DNA of 64,000 bases from UBA2377 sp964525935 (GCA_964525935.1 CAZGJZ010000002.1:515962-579961); one strand, 5' to 3'; counted from the first letter of the stretch, positions 15,696-24,538 are shown. Translations and numbers: made by a program. The notes: a model not told the origin generated them from the sequence alone.

Positions 15696-16949
15696 ATGAG
15701 ACGCCTGATTTACGAGTTCACCGAGTCGTTCCGGATCGCGTTCGCGCAGATCCTGGCGAACAAGATGCGCTCGATGCTCACCGCGCTGGGCGTCATCATC
15801 GGCATCGTGGCGGTCACGCTCATGGGCACGGCGATCAACGGTATCGACCGTGGTTTCCAGAACAGCCTCGCGATGCTGGGCGACGACCAGCTCTACGTGC
15901 AAAAATGGCCGTGGCACAATGTCGAGGACTGGTGGAACTACATCAACCGCCCCACCATCCGTCCGGAAATGGCCGAGCGCCTGAACCGCGTGATCGAGGA
16001 CACGCCCAATTCGGAATTGCTGACTGCGGTCCCGCTGCTGGGCGGGCGCTCGGCGATCAAGGCCGGCGGCAACCAGGTGAATGGGGTGCAGATCGCGGGC
16101 ACGACCGCCGGCTACTCGCAGATGATGTCGGCTGACTTCAAGGAAGGCCGTTTGTTTAATGAGACCGAGAGCGCGGGTGGCCGCCAGGTCTGCGTGCTGG
16201 GCTACGACATCGCCGAGGCCTTGTTTCCCAATCGCTCGGCGCTCGACGAGAAGGTGCTGATCAAAGGGCAGCCTTTCATCGTGATCGGGGTGCTCGCCAA
16301 GCAGGGCTCCTTTCTCGGCCTGTTCAGCTTTGATTCGCAGGCGCTCGTGCCGCTCAACGCCTACCGGAAATATTTCGGCCTCAACTCCAACAGCGCCCAG
16401 CTGCGCGTGAAGGTAAAGGATAAGAACCGCATGGAGCAGGCGCAGGAAGAACTCGTCGGCGCGATGCGCCGGGTGCGCAGCCAATTGCCGGGTGAACGCG
16501 ACAATTTTTCCATCAACCAGCAGCAGGTGTTTCGCGACCAGCTCGGGCCGATCAAGCAGGGGATCGCGATCGCGGGGCTTTTCATCACCGGCCTCGCGCT
16601 TTTTGTCGGCGCGATCGGCATCATGAACATCACGTTCGTGTCCGTGAAGGAACGCACGAAGGAGATCGGCACGCGCAAGGCGCTGGGCGCCCGCCGGCGC
16701 ACGATTTTACTGCAGTTCCTCATCGAGGCCGTCGCGATCTGCATGGTGGGCGGGGTGATCGGACTCACGCTCACCTTTGGGCTGTGTTTTCTCATCCAAC
16801 AGGCCATGCCCAACCTGCCGGTGGTGTTCTCGGTGACCCTCGTCATCATCAGCATGGTGGTGTCCATCGCCACGGGGATTATCTCCGGCTTCGCCCCGGC
16901 GTGGGGCGCCTCGCGACTCGATCCGGTCGTCGCGCTGCGCTACGAATGA
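15696..16949 (+). CDS. MacB/FtsX-type ABC exporter permease 1
   Basis: An inner-membrane permease of the MacB family without a fused ATPase: one N-terminal helix (about residues 25-47), a MacB periplasmic domain (about 50-270) and three C-terminal helices (about 290-400), ending SRLDPVVALRYE. The coupling-helix region VKERTKEIGTRKALGARRRTIL is conserved. It is followed after 10 bases by a second, clearly different permease of the same type. With one ATPase gene, the transporter is probably a heterodimer of permeases with two copies of the ATPase. Confidence 0.92.
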   Translation: MRRLIYEFTESFRIAFAQILANKMRSMLTALGVIIGIVAVTLMGTAINGIDRGFQNSLAMLGDDQLYVQKWPWHNVEDWWNYINRPTIRPEMAERLNRVIEDTPNSELLTAVPLLGGRSAIKAGGNQVNGVQIAGTTAGYSQMMSADFKEGRLFNETESAGGRQVCVLGYDIAEALFPNRSALDEKVLIKGQPFIVIGVLAKQGSFLGLFSFDSQALVPLNAYRKYFGLNSNSAQLRVKVKDKNRMEQAQEELVGAMRRVRSQLPGERDNFSINQQQVFRDQLGPIKQGIAIAGLFITGLALFVGAIGIMNITFVSVKERTKEIGTRKALGARRRTILLQFLIEAVAICMVGGVIGLTLTFGLCFLIQQAMPNLPVVFSVTLVIISMVVSIATGIISGFAPAWGASRLDPVVALRYE

Positions 16950-16959
16950 CGCCATCGCC

Positions 16960-18195
16960 ATGAAATTCATCGAAATCCTTCGCATGGCCTTCGGTTCGCT
17001 CGGGGTGAACAAGCTCCGCTCGTTCCTCACGATGTCGGGCATCACCATCGGCGTGTTCTCGGTCATCGGCGTCATGACGACGGTCTCGGCGTTGCGCAGC
17101 TCGATCGAAAACGGCCTGTCGCAACTCGGCTCGAATGCGTTTCAGTTTCAGAAATACCCCGCGGGGTTCGGCGGCGGTAACAACCGCAAATACCAGCTGC
17201 GCCGCAATATCACGGTCGAGCAGGGACAGCGTTACCAGCAGTTGATGACGGATATCGCCGAGGTGGTCAGTTTGGAGCTGTATGACTTCAACAGCACGGC
17301 GCAGGCGACCTACCTCAACCGGAAGACCACGCCCGACCTCAATTTCTGCGGCGGCAACCAGTATTTTTTCGCAGCCAATTCCTACACGATCGAGACCGGC
17401 CGCAATTTCACCCAGGACGACATCGATCTGGCCCGGCCCGTTTGTATCCTCGGGCAGGACGTGAACAAGAAGCTCTTCCCGGCGGAGTCCGCGCTGGGTA
17501 AGATCATCAAGGTGCGCGGGCGCACCTACACGGTGATCGGCCTTATGGCGGAGCGCGGTTCTTCGTTTGGTCAGAGCCAGGACGCGTGGGTGATCGTGCC
17601 GATCACGCGCTTTGACATGGAGTTTGGCAACGACCGCCAGTCGCTGAACATCGCGACGCAGGCCCACTCCCAGGAGCTTTACAACGAGACGATCGACAAG
17701 GCGATCACCGCGATGCGCGTCGCCCGCGGGTTGAAACCGGAGGATGAAAATGACTTCGAGCTGTTTTCCAATGAGTCGCTCATCACCTCTTTCGCCAAGG
17801 TGGCGGATGCGGTGGGCGCGGGTTCGTTTGTCATCAGTGGCATCGCGTTGCTGGCGGCAGGCGTCGGCATCATGAACATCATGCTCGTGAGCGTGACGGA
17901 GCGCACGAAGGAGATCGGCATCCGCAAATCCATCGGCGCGCGCAAGGTCAGCATTTTGTCGCAGTTTCTCATCGAGTCGGTGGCCATCTCGCTCGCGGGG
18001 GGCATTGCCGGCATTCTCGTCGGCGTCATCGCCGGCAACGTGCTGGCCGTGATGATGAATGTGCCGATCATCTTTCCCTGGTTGTGGGCCGGCATCGGCC
18101 TGATGGTGTGCTCGGCCATCGGCATCGGCTTCGGGTTTTATCCGGCGTGGAAGGCTGCGTCGCTCGATCCGATCGAGGCGCTGCGTTACGAATAA
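16960..18195 (+). CDS. MacB/FtsX-type ABC exporter permease 2
   Basis: The second MacB-like permease (411 aa) of the exporter: N-terminal helix (about residues 20-42), periplasmic domain (about 45-275) and three C-terminal helices, ending ASLDPIEALRYE. The coupling region VTERTKEIGIRKSIGARKVSIL parallels permease 1, but the periplasmic domains have diverged (short GFGGGNNRK loop here). The two probably arose by duplication and form a heterodimer. No outer-membrane TolC-like gene follows, so that partner must be elsewhere. Confidence 0.92.
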   Translation: MKFIEILRMAFGSLGVNKLRSFLTMSGITIGVFSVIGVMTTVSALRSSIENGLSQLGSNAFQFQKYPAGFGGGNNRKYQLRRNITVEQGQRYQQLMTDIAEVVSLELYDFNSTAQATYLNRKTTPDLNFCGGNQYFFAANSYTIETGRNFTQDDIDLARPVCILGQDVNKKLFPAESALGKIIKVRGRTYTVIGLMAERGSSFGQSQDAWVIVPITRFDMEFGNDRQSLNIATQAHSQELYNETIDKAITAMRVARGLKPEDENDFELFSNESLITSFAKVADAVGAGSFVISGIALLAAGVGIMNIMLVSVTERTKEIGIRKSIGARKVSILSQFLIESVAISLAGGIAGILVGVIAGNVLAVMMNVPIIFPWLWAGIGLMVCSAIGIGFGFYPAWKAASLDPIEALRYE

Positions 18196-18223
18196 AAAAG
18201 CCGTGCACCAGGGATGCACGGCT
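18193..18223 (-). terminator. Hairpin terminator between convergent genes
   Basis: A 9-bp perfect stem AGCCGTGCA (18199-18207) / TGCACGGCT (18215-18223). On the minus strand it is followed by a T-run (TTTTTATT), so it best serves the leftward DUF5684-like gene. It may also stall transcripts of the exporter operon, whose stop codon is at 18193-18195. Confidence 0.75.
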
Positions 18224-18242
18224 CGCGAACGAGGCAGGGTAA

Positions 18243-18581
18243 TCAGTTGCCCGGCTTGCTATACGTGGCCGCGCCGAAACCGAGGATCGGATAAAAGATG
18301 AATCCGAGGAACGCGAGCCCGAGGCCAAAGAGCACGGTCTGGCCGAAGGCTTTGGCGACATCGAGGGACACGATGATGGCGACGATGAGGTTGACGATGG
18401 GAATCAACAGCAGGAGCAGCCACCACGCCGGCCGGCCGACGATTTTCAGCAGGATGTAGGCGTTGTAGATCGGGATGAGCGCGGCCCAGCCGGGCTGGCC
18501 GGCTTTGACGAAGACTTTCCAGAACCCGGCGAAGATCAGGACGAGGATAGCCAGTTGGAAGAGCAGGACGATAACAGACAT
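18243..18581 (-). CDS. Small inner-membrane protein, DUF5684-like
   Basis: A hydrophobic protein of 112 aa with about three membrane helices. The pattern WAALIPIYNAYILLKIVGRPAWWLLLLLIPIVN is characteristic of a small family of integral membrane proteins (DUF5684-like, often annotated as signal-peptidase-like without catalytic residues). No function is known. ATG at 18581 begins with a membrane helix; the frame is open further upstream, but that part lacks protein-like composition. It ends 20 bases before a terminator. Confidence 0.75.
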   Translation of the reverse strand: MSVIVLLFQLAILVLIFAGFWKVFVKAGQPGWAALIPIYNAYILLKIVGRPAWWLLLLLIPIVNLIVAIIVSLDVAKAFGQTVLFGLGLAFLGFIFYPILGFGAATYSKPGN

Positions 18582-18695
18582 ATGGGGGGATGGATTTGGT
18601 TTGATTGGGCAAAGACCTTCTTTGCCCTGCACCGAGATCCTTAAAGGGAGGCACGGGGCTCGACAAGTCTGCGTTGGCCGGTGCACGCTGGCGCC

Positions 18696-19247
18696 ATGGG
18701 CAAGGTTTTTGAGGAAATTACCCCGGAGTTGCGGACGTGGCTCGAAGCGCAACGGATGTTCGTGGTCGGCACCGCACCGCTGGCGGCGGACGGGCACGTC
18801 AATTGTTCGCCGAAGGGCGGCGATACGTTCCGTGTCCTGGGCCCGCGCGAGGTGGCCTATGCCGACCTGACCGGCAGCGGCATTGAGACCGTCGCACACC
18901 TGCGCGAGAACGGGCGGATCGTCGTCATGTTCTGCGCCTACGAAGGTGCGCCGAAGATCGTCCGCCTGCACGGCCGCGGCGAGGTATTGGAGCCGGGGGC
19001 GGCGGGGTTTGCCGAATTGCAGGCTAAATTTCCGGCGCTCATCGGATTGCGCACGATCATTCGCATCACGGTGACGCGGATCGCGGACTCCTGTGGCTAC
19101 GCGGTGCCGTTTTATGATTTCGTGAAGCCGCGCGACGTGCTCGACAAGCTGGGCGAAAAACTCGGCCCGGACGGACTGGCCGAATACCGCGGCCGCAAGA
19201 ACCGCGAGAGCATCGACGGGCTGCCGGGATTGAATTTTCGAGTTTAG
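18696..19247 (+). CDS. Pyridoxamine 5'-phosphate oxidase-family flavoprotein
   Basis: A split-barrel FMN-binding protein (183 aa). It opens GKVFEEITPELRTWLEAQRMFVVGTAP and has HVNCSPKGGDTFRVLGPREVAYADLTGSG, typical of the PPOX-related general-stress branch, and HLRENGRIVVMFCAYEGAPKIVRLHGRGEV. Its substrate is unknown and it is not PdxH. ATG 18696 begins at the domain; an in-frame GTG at 18681 is less likely. The last four codons (about 19234 to 19247) coincide with the left arm of the four-helix-bundle cassette, so the native C-terminus may have been replaced. Confidence 0.85.
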   Translation: MGKVFEEITPELRTWLEAQRMFVVGTAPLAADGHVNCSPKGGDTFRVLGPREVAYADLTGSGIETVAHLRENGRIVVMFCAYEGAPKIVRLHGRGEVLEPGAAGFAELQAKFPALIGLRTIIRITVTRIADSCGYAVPFYDFVKPRDVLDKLGEKLGPDGLAEYRGRKNRESIDGLPGLNFRV

Positions 19248-19651
19248 AATCTCGATTTTCGATTGTTCCGGAGGAGCGTTTGGCGAGAGGCGACCATGAT
19301 GGCGGTCAGTTCGCCTGCTTCCTTGAGCAAAGCCGAGGTCTTTGCTGCGGTCATCAGCTTCGTCTCGGGAAGCAGCTCTAGCCAGAAAGCACTTTCGTCG
19401 GCTTCCTCTTCCACCACGGAGAATTTAGCCGCCATATCGGCCGGCGATTTGGCGCGGCAGGCTGCCCGGTAGTTGGCGCCGACAGAGGTGCCGGAACGAC
19501 CGAGTTGGTTTGCTATAATACGGCCTGACCGGGTTTCGGGCAGCGCTTCGATTAGCTTGAGGACACGAATGGCAAACAGCCTCGTGCGGGATTTCATTTC
19601 GTTTTCGTTCATGGGGGGAGATCGAAAATCAGAAATCCAAAATCGAAAATC
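19232..19651. mobile_element. IVS-like cassette: 31-bp inverted repeats around a four-helix-bundle gene
   Basis: The left arm at 19232-19263 (GAATTTTCGAGTTTAGAATC...) and the right arm at 19621-19651 (...AAAATCGAAAATC) are imperfect reverse complements, about 26 of 31 matching. They enclose only the S23-type gene. The left arm overlaps the end of the PPOX gene, and the right arm ends 3 bases before the stop of the adenylate-kinase-like gene (19654). The 420-bp cassette therefore exactly fills the space between convergent genes. The composition is lower in GC than the neighbours. No transposase is present. Confidence 0.75.
19244..19612 (-). CDS. Four-helix-bundle protein of the S23/23S-rRNA intervening-sequence family
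   Basis: A 122-aa all-helical protein. The family pattern is clear: ALPETRSGRIIANQLGRSGTSVGANYRAACRAKSPADMAAKFSVVEEEADESAFWLELL. Homologues are best known as ORFs inside intervening sequences of bacterial 23S rRNA genes, but many stand alone. A known structure forms a pentameric bundle; no function is settled. Its stop codon (TAA at 19244-19246) overlaps the PPOX stop on the other strand, and its last residues (NNRKSRF) are encoded by the repeat arm, as expected if gene and arms move together. Confidence 0.88.
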   Translation of the reverse strand: MNENEMKSRTRLFAIRVLKLIEALPETRSGRIIANQLGRSGTSVGANYRAACRAKSPADMAAKFSVVEEEADESAFWLELLPETKLMTAAKTSALLKEAGELTAIMVASRQTLLRNNRKSRF

Positions 19652-19653
19652 AG

Positions 19654-20880
19654 CTAGCCGCGGCGGATTTCCGAGCCCTGGAAGCGGATCTGGATGCGGA
19701 AGACTTTCTTCACGCGGCAGGTGATGGCGCCGGTCTGCAGGTCGAATTTTTCGGGCACCTCGATGCGGTGGATGTCCACCACGGCGTGGTAACCGCGCTC
19801 GGAAAATACGTCGATGAGCATCGCCAGGGCAATCGGGTCCTCAAGCAATGGGTCCTCAGTGTTGATGAGGGCGACGCCGGAGATCGAATGCCGCAGGATG
19901 ATCGGCATGATCTTCTTGGAGACAAAGCACACGACCTTGGCGAACAACTCGGGCTGGCCGAATTCGTAGCCATCGAGCCGCTTCACCAGCTCCTGGCGTG
20001 AGTGGATGATGATCTCGCTGGCGACCGGGATGTTGCGCAGGCGGTCCACCGTGCTGGGGTCCAGCTCCAGCGTGCTTTGGTATTCGAGTTCCTTGAGGAT
20101 GTTTTGCTCGACCTCCTCAATGGCGCCCTGGGCGTCGATGAAGTGATAGTGGAAGATTTCCTTCAGCGACTGCAGGGCGTCCCACGTTTGCTCCTTGAAC
20201 ACGCGGTAACGGCGCCGGGCGAGGGCCGTGTCGTGATCGGTGGCGCGGTCTTCCCAGATCTGGCCGACACCCGTGCGCTGGACCTCTTCGTTGTGGGCAA
20301 TGGTTTCGGTGCCGCGCTTGAGCTGGCGGGCGACGGATTCCTTTTCGTCCACGAAGAGCACCATGATGTGGATCGTGGGCTGGCGGAAATGGATGCTGAG
20401 CGGCGTGCTGTAGAATTCGCGGCGCAGCTGGTTCATGCGATCGACAAGCAGCTTCAGGCACTCGACCTGCACCTGGGTGCGGGGAAAACCGTCGAGCACC
20501 ACGCCATCGCGGTAGGCGGGTTTCATCAACTCGCGCAGGAGGAGGCCCATGACCTCGCGGTCGCCGACCATGCTGCCGGCGTCCTTCAGGCGCTTGGCCT
20601 CGGGGGAATCGAGGAGGGCGCTCATGACGATGGGGGGGCAGGTGAGGCCACGGGTCTTGGCGATGAAGGCGGTGTTAGTGCCCTTGCCGGAACCGGGCGC
20701 GCCGCCGAGGAGAATGATCTCCTTGGGGAAGCGCAGGTTTTCGCGGCCGAAGTCCGCCTCCAAATCCTGCCACGCCGACGTGAAGATCAGGTGGGCGTCC
20801 TTGATCTCAAGGTCGGTGATTTTGGCCACGGGTGCGCCGGGGGCGGCAGCCTGGGGCATGGAGGCAGCGTCGGTGGGCAT
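19654..20880 (-). CDS. Adenylate-kinase-like nucleoside monophosphate kinase, long form
   Basis: P-loop GGAPGSGKGT is at residues 59-68, with DGFPRTQVQVE and a LID-region Arg motif EDRATDHD, as in adenylate kinases. The protein is 408 aa, almost twice a normal Adk. About 170 C-terminal residues (after IEEVEQNILKELEYQ) hold an additional domain rich in VVCFVSKKIMPIILRHSISGVALINTED that I do not recognise. It may phosphorylate AMP or be a regulatory relative. ATG 20880 is chosen; the open frame upstream of it is not protein-like. The stop lies next to the four-helix-bundle cassette. Confidence 0.75.
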   Translation of the reverse strand: MPTDAASMPQAAAPGAPVAKITDLEIKDAHLIFTSAWQDLEADFGRENLRFPKEIILLGGAPGSGKGTNTAFIAKTRGLTCPPIVMSALLDSPEAKRLKDAGSMVGDREVMGLLLRELMKPAYRDGVVLDGFPRTQVQVECLKLLVDRMNQLRREFYSTPLSIHFRQPTIHIMVLFVDEKESVARQLKRGTETIAHNEEVQRTGVGQIWEDRATDHDTALARRRYRVFKEQTWDALQSLKEIFHYHFIDAQGAIEEVEQNILKELEYQSTLELDPSTVDRLRNIPVASEIIIHSRQELVKRLDGYEFGQPELFAKVVCFVSKKIMPIILRHSISGVALINTEDPLLEDPIALAMLIDVFSERGYHAVVDIHRIEVPEKFDLQTGAITCRVKKVFRIQIRFQGSEIRRG

Positions 20881-21084
20881 GTTGATTACGGGCCGATGAC
20901 GGGCGTTACGGGGGGATTCGACAACAGAAATCTGCGACGATTGGCAAATCGACTGCACGGTCCCCGGGGGAGATTGTCCGAACCCTTTTCTCGTGCGGAA
21001 CCTGCGTGCGCGCCACCGGTCAGAGAGGGACGATAACAGTTCCTGCTGGCGAACCCTGCGGGATTGTTAGTTGAAGCTGGACCT

Positions 21085-21110
21085 GGCGGGGTCGCGCAAG
21101 CGGCCCCGCC
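21085..21110 (+). other. GC-rich hairpin in the leader of the NtrC-type gene
   Basis: Stem GGCGGGG (21085-21091) / CCCCGCC (21104-21110), followed by TTGGCTTTTG. It lies 58 bases upstream of the regulator ATG in the 288-base divergent intergenic region. The T-run is weak, so it may be a leader structure rather than a full terminator. No gene is seen in 20881-21168. Confidence 0.4.
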
Positions 21111-21168
21111 TTGGCTTTTGAGGTTGGCCCATGGGCCGGCCCGGAGTATCTCGTTAATCCATCCAAAT

Positions 21169-22503
21169 ATGCGCGTCCTGATTGTAGATGACGAACCGAG
21201 TATCCGGAAAACGACCCGCATCGCCGTGGAAACGACCGGGCATACCGGCGTCGAGGCGCCCAACGGCGCGCGCGCGCTGGCGCTGGTGGCCGAAGAGACG
21301 TTCGATGCGTGTTTTCTCGACCTGAAACTCGGCGCCGACGATGGGCTCGAGGTGCTGGCAAAATTGCTCAAGGCCCAGGCCTCCCTCGCGGTCGTGATGT
21401 TCACCGCCTACGCCAATATCGCGACCGCCGTGGAGGCAATGCGGCGGGGCGCGTTTGATTTTATCCCGAAGCCCTTCACGCCCGACCAGATCCGCGGCGT
21501 GCTGGCCAAGGTGGAGAAGGCCAGCTCGCTGCAGCACCGGGTGCGCGCCTTGGAAACCCAACTCGCCGACGAGTCGCCCGCCGTGGACCACGAGTCCACC
21601 GAGCCCTCGATCCAGCGCGCGCTGACGATCGCGTTCAAAGCCGCCGAAACGTCCGCCACGATGCTCATCCTCGGCCCGAGCGGCACCGGCAAGAGCGTGC
21701 TGGCCCGCGAAGTCCACAAGCGCAGCGCGCAACGCGACGCGGCGTTTGTCACGGTGAACTGCCCGAGCCTTTCGCGGGAATTATTGGAGAGTGAATTGTT
21801 CGGCCATGTGAAGGGCTCGTTCACCGGCGCGACGGCCGACACGATGGGCAAAGTCGCCGCGGCGGAAGATGGCACGCTGTTTCTCGACGAAATCGGCGAG
21901 ATGCCGCTGGCCATCCAGCCCAAGCTCCTCCGGCTCCTGCAGGAGCGCGAATATGACCGCGTCGGCGAAGCCAAGTCCCGCCGTGCCAACGTGCGCGTGA
22001 TCGCCGCCACCAACCGCAACCTTGCGGAAGAGGTGAAGGCCGGGCGTTTCCGCGAGGATCTGTTTTACCGCCTCAATGTGATCGGCGTCACGCTGCCTGG
22101 CCTGCGCGACCGCCCGGCGGACCTGCCGCGGCTGGCGGAGGGCAGCCGGAAATTTTTCGCGGCGCGCCTGGGCAAGCCGGTGAAGGCCTTTTCCCCGGCG
22201 GTGCTGGCGGCGTTTGCCGGCTACCCGTGGCCGGGCAACCTGCGCGAGCTGCGCAATGTCATCGAACGCGCCGTCATCCTTTCTTCCGGCGAGGCGATCG
22301 AACTCTGCGACCTGCCGGAGGAATTCGGCGCGCAGCAAAATCCCAACATCGCCGTGGGCGGGCGCGTGACCATCGACGAGCTCGAAACGGAACACCTGCG
22401 CCGGGTGCTTGGTTTTTCCCGCAACCTCGACGAAGCCGCCAAAATCCTCGGCATCGATCCTGCCACACTCTACCGCAAGCGGCAAAAACTCGGCCTGCTC
22501 TGA
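21169..22503 (+). CDS. Sigma-54-dependent response regulator, NtrC family
   Basis: Activates sigma-54 promoters when phosphorylated. The receiver (residues 1-120) has Asp7/Asp8 and phospho-acceptor Asp51 (CFLDLKLG). The AAA+ domain (about 145-370) has Walker A GPSGTGKS, the sigma-54 contact loop GSFTGAT, Walker B GTLFLDEIGEM and the arginine finger region FREDLFYRLNV. A C-terminal Fis-type HTH ends the protein (ILGIDPATLYRKRQKLGLL). ATG 21169 starts directly at the receiver. The partner kinase follows after 9 bases. Its targets are unknown. Confidence 0.96.
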   Translation: MRVLIVDDEPSIRKTTRIAVETTGHTGVEAPNGARALALVAEETFDACFLDLKLGADDGLEVLAKLLKAQASLAVVMFTAYANIATAVEAMRRGAFDFIPKPFTPDQIRGVLAKVEKASSLQHRVRALETQLADESPAVDHESTEPSIQRALTIAFKAAETSATMLILGPSGTGKSVLAREVHKRSAQRDAAFVTVNCPSLSRELLESELFGHVKGSFTGATADTMGKVAAAEDGTLFLDEIGEMPLAIQPKLLRLLQEREYDRVGEAKSRRANVRVIAATNRNLAEEVKAGRFREDLFYRLNVIGVTLPGLRDRPADLPRLAEGSRKFFAARLGKPVKAFSPAVLAAFAGYPWPGNLRELRNVIERAVILSSGEAIELCDLPEEFGAQQNPNIAVGGRVTIDELETEHLRRVLGFSRNLDEAAKILGIDPATLYRKRQKLGLL

Positions 22504-22512
22504 GCCTACGTC

Positions 22513-24309
22513 ATGCTGCGCACGCGCCTGCTTTTTGGTTTTTCCCTCTTGCTCGTGCTGTTGTCCGCGGTGGGCGCCTATGCGGTGTGGACCACCCACC
22601 AACTGGGCCGGTCGGTGGCGGCCACGGTGGTCGCCAATGCCCGCGGCTTGATTGTCGCGCAACAGCTCAAGGATCAGGCCAACCGGCTCGGCACCGCGCT
22701 GCGCCAGTTGCGCATCGGTGATTCGCTGGAGAGCCGGGCCGATTTGGAAGACGCGCGCGACACCGCGCAGGCCTTGCTGCGGGCGCAACTGGCCCTGCCG
22801 GCGGGCGGCGTGGAGCGCACGGCGCGGCTGGAAGACATTTCGATCGCGCTGCAACGGCTCACCGACCGCGCGACCTCGGCGAGTGCCGCTTCGCTGCGGC
22901 CGCTGGAATTGATGAAAGCCGACGAGGCCGCGCTCTACGCCCTGCTGTGGAGCATCGACCGGTTGATGGAGCATGACGCCGGCTTCCTGCGTGCCGCGGA
23001 GGAAAACGCCCGCGCGCTGACTTCGCGCACGACGACGGTCTTTGCTGCGGGCGTCGGCGTCGTCGTGCTGCTGGCGGTTTTCTTCGGCTGGGCGCTGGGT
23101 GGGGCGTTGCTTCGTCCCATCAAACAACTGACCGCCTCGGCCGCCGCGCTGGGCGAAGGCCGGTTGGACCGGGATGTGCCGGTGACTTCGCACGACGAGC
23201 TCGGGGAGCTGGCGCTCACCTTCAACACCATGGCGGCCAAACTTCGCTCCTACCGCGATGCGATGGCGCAAAAGGCCCAGCGGGCGCAGCGCACGATGGA
23301 GGCGACGCTCACCTCGGCGCCGGATCCGCTCTTCGTGGTTTCCCGCGACGGCGTGAACGAGGTGCGTAATCCCGCGGCGGAAGCACTCGCGGCGACGCCG
23401 GAGTTTGCGCAGGGCTTTCCCGCCGAGCTGGCAAAGTCCGTCGCGGAGGTGCTGGCGACGGGCGGCCACTATCTGCCGACCGATTACAACCGCGTCATCA
23501 CGGTGCGCGACCGGCACTACCTGCCGCGCATCCTCGCCATCGGCGACAAGCTCACGGATTTCCGCGGCGCGGCCATCGTCCTGCAAGATGTGACCAAGTT
23601 TCGCCTGCTCGACGATGCGAAGAGCAACCTTGTCGGCACCGTGAGCCATGAGTTGAAGACGCCGCTGACCAGCCTGCGCCTGTCGCTTTACCTGCTGTTG
23701 GAGCCGAAAATCGGCGAGCTCACCGCGGCCCAGCGCGACCTGCTTGAGACCGCGCGCGATGATTCCGACCGGCTGCTGCGGATTCTCAACGACCTGCTCG
23801 ACCTGAGCCGGATCGAGAGCGGGGTGGCCGCGCCAAATCTTGATGCGGTGCGGATCGATGAGCTGCTCGGCGAGATGGCGCAGGAAATCAAACCCATCAC
23901 GGATGCGGCAGAGCAGCGCGTCACGCTGCGCATGACCACGGCGCCCGCGACGGTGCCGGTGGACCGCGAGAGCATCCGCCATGTGTTCATCAACCTGCTG
24001 ACCAACGCCTCGAAATACTCGCCGCCCGGCACGGCGATCGAACTCTACGCCGAGCCGGCGGACGACGGGTTTGTGCGCTTCGGGGTGCGCGACCAAGGCC
24101 AGGGTATCGCGGCGGAAAACCTGCCGCGCGTGTTTGAGAAATTCTACCGCGTGCCCGGCCAGACGAAGAAGGGGGCCGGCCTCGGCCTGGCGATCTGTCG
24201 CGAGATCGTCGTGGCGCATGGCGGCAGCATTGCCTGCATAAGCACGCTTGCCGTGGGCAGCGATTTTCACTTTGTCCTGCCTGTCAATCAACCACCCCCA
24301 AACTCCTGA
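22513..24309 (+). CDS. Sensor histidine kinase (HAMP, PAS-like, HisKA, HATPase)
   Basis: The kinase partner of the NtrC-type regulator (598 aa). It has two membrane helices (about residues 5-27 and 175-200) around a helical periplasmic domain, a HAMP domain (about 200-252), a PAS-like region (about 262-365), HisKA with phospho-acceptor His379 in VSHELKTPLTS, and HATPase with N-box VFINLLTNASKYS, G1 DQGQGI and G2 KGAGLGLAICREIV. It continues into a small DUF3185 gene 4 bases downstream, so the three are probably co-transcribed. Confidence 0.94.
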   Translation: MLRTRLLFGFSLLLVLLSAVGAYAVWTTHQLGRSVAATVVANARGLIVAQQLKDQANRLGTALRQLRIGDSLESRADLEDARDTAQALLRAQLALPAGGVERTARLEDISIALQRLTDRATSASAASLRPLELMKADEAALYALLWSIDRLMEHDAGFLRAAEENARALTSRTTTVFAAGVGVVVLLAVFFGWALGGALLRPIKQLTASAAALGEGRLDRDVPVTSHDELGELALTFNTMAAKLRSYRDAMAQKAQRAQRTMEATLTSAPDPLFVVSRDGVNEVRNPAAEALAATPEFAQGFPAELAKSVAEVLATGGHYLPTDYNRVITVRDRHYLPRILAIGDKLTDFRGAAIVLQDVTKFRLLDDAKSNLVGTVSHELKTPLTSLRLSLYLLLEPKIGELTAAQRDLLETARDDSDRLLRILNDLLDLSRIESGVAAPNLDAVRIDELLGEMAQEIKPITDAAEQRVTLRMTTAPATVPVDRESIRHVFINLLTNASKYSPPGTAIELYAEPADDGFVRFGVRDQGQGIAAENLPRVFEKFYRVPGQTKKGAGLGLAICREIVVAHGGSIACISTLAVGSDFHFVLPVNQPPPNS

Positions 24310-24313
24310 TCCT

Positions 24314-24538
24314 ATGAAGAAATCAATCCTCGCTCTCGCTCTTATCGTCCTCGGTATCGTGATCGTTGTGCACGGTCACCGCCGGGAAGATTCCGTGGCC
24401 GGGGTGTCCGACAAAGTCGGCACCAGCATCGCCAACGCCTGGGATGGCAAGGCCCGCCAGCCCGATCACATGTGGTATTACGTGGGTGGCGGCGCCCTGA
24501 TTCTCGCCGGCGTCGTGATCGGCCTGCGGAAAAGCTAA
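24314..24538 (+). CDS. Small membrane protein, DUF3185 family
   Basis: 74 aa with two membrane helices: MKKSILALALIVLGIVIVVHG at the start and YYVGGGALILAGVVIGL at the end, separated by SVAGVSDKVGTSIANAW. This matches the DUF3185 layout. The function is unknown; relatives often occur near envelope stress or two-component genes. It is placed 4 bases after the histidine kinase stop. ATG 24314 directly precedes the first helix. Confidence 0.8.
   Translation: MKKSILALALIVLGIVIVVHGHRREDSVAGVSDKVGTSIANAWDGKARQPDHMWYYVGGGALILAGVVIGLRKS

Noticed and set aside
21781..24291. 836-codon open frame opposite the NtrC and histidine kinase genes
   Set aside because: High GC lowers stop frequency in this frame; the sense strand has clear domain-level matches and this translation has none.
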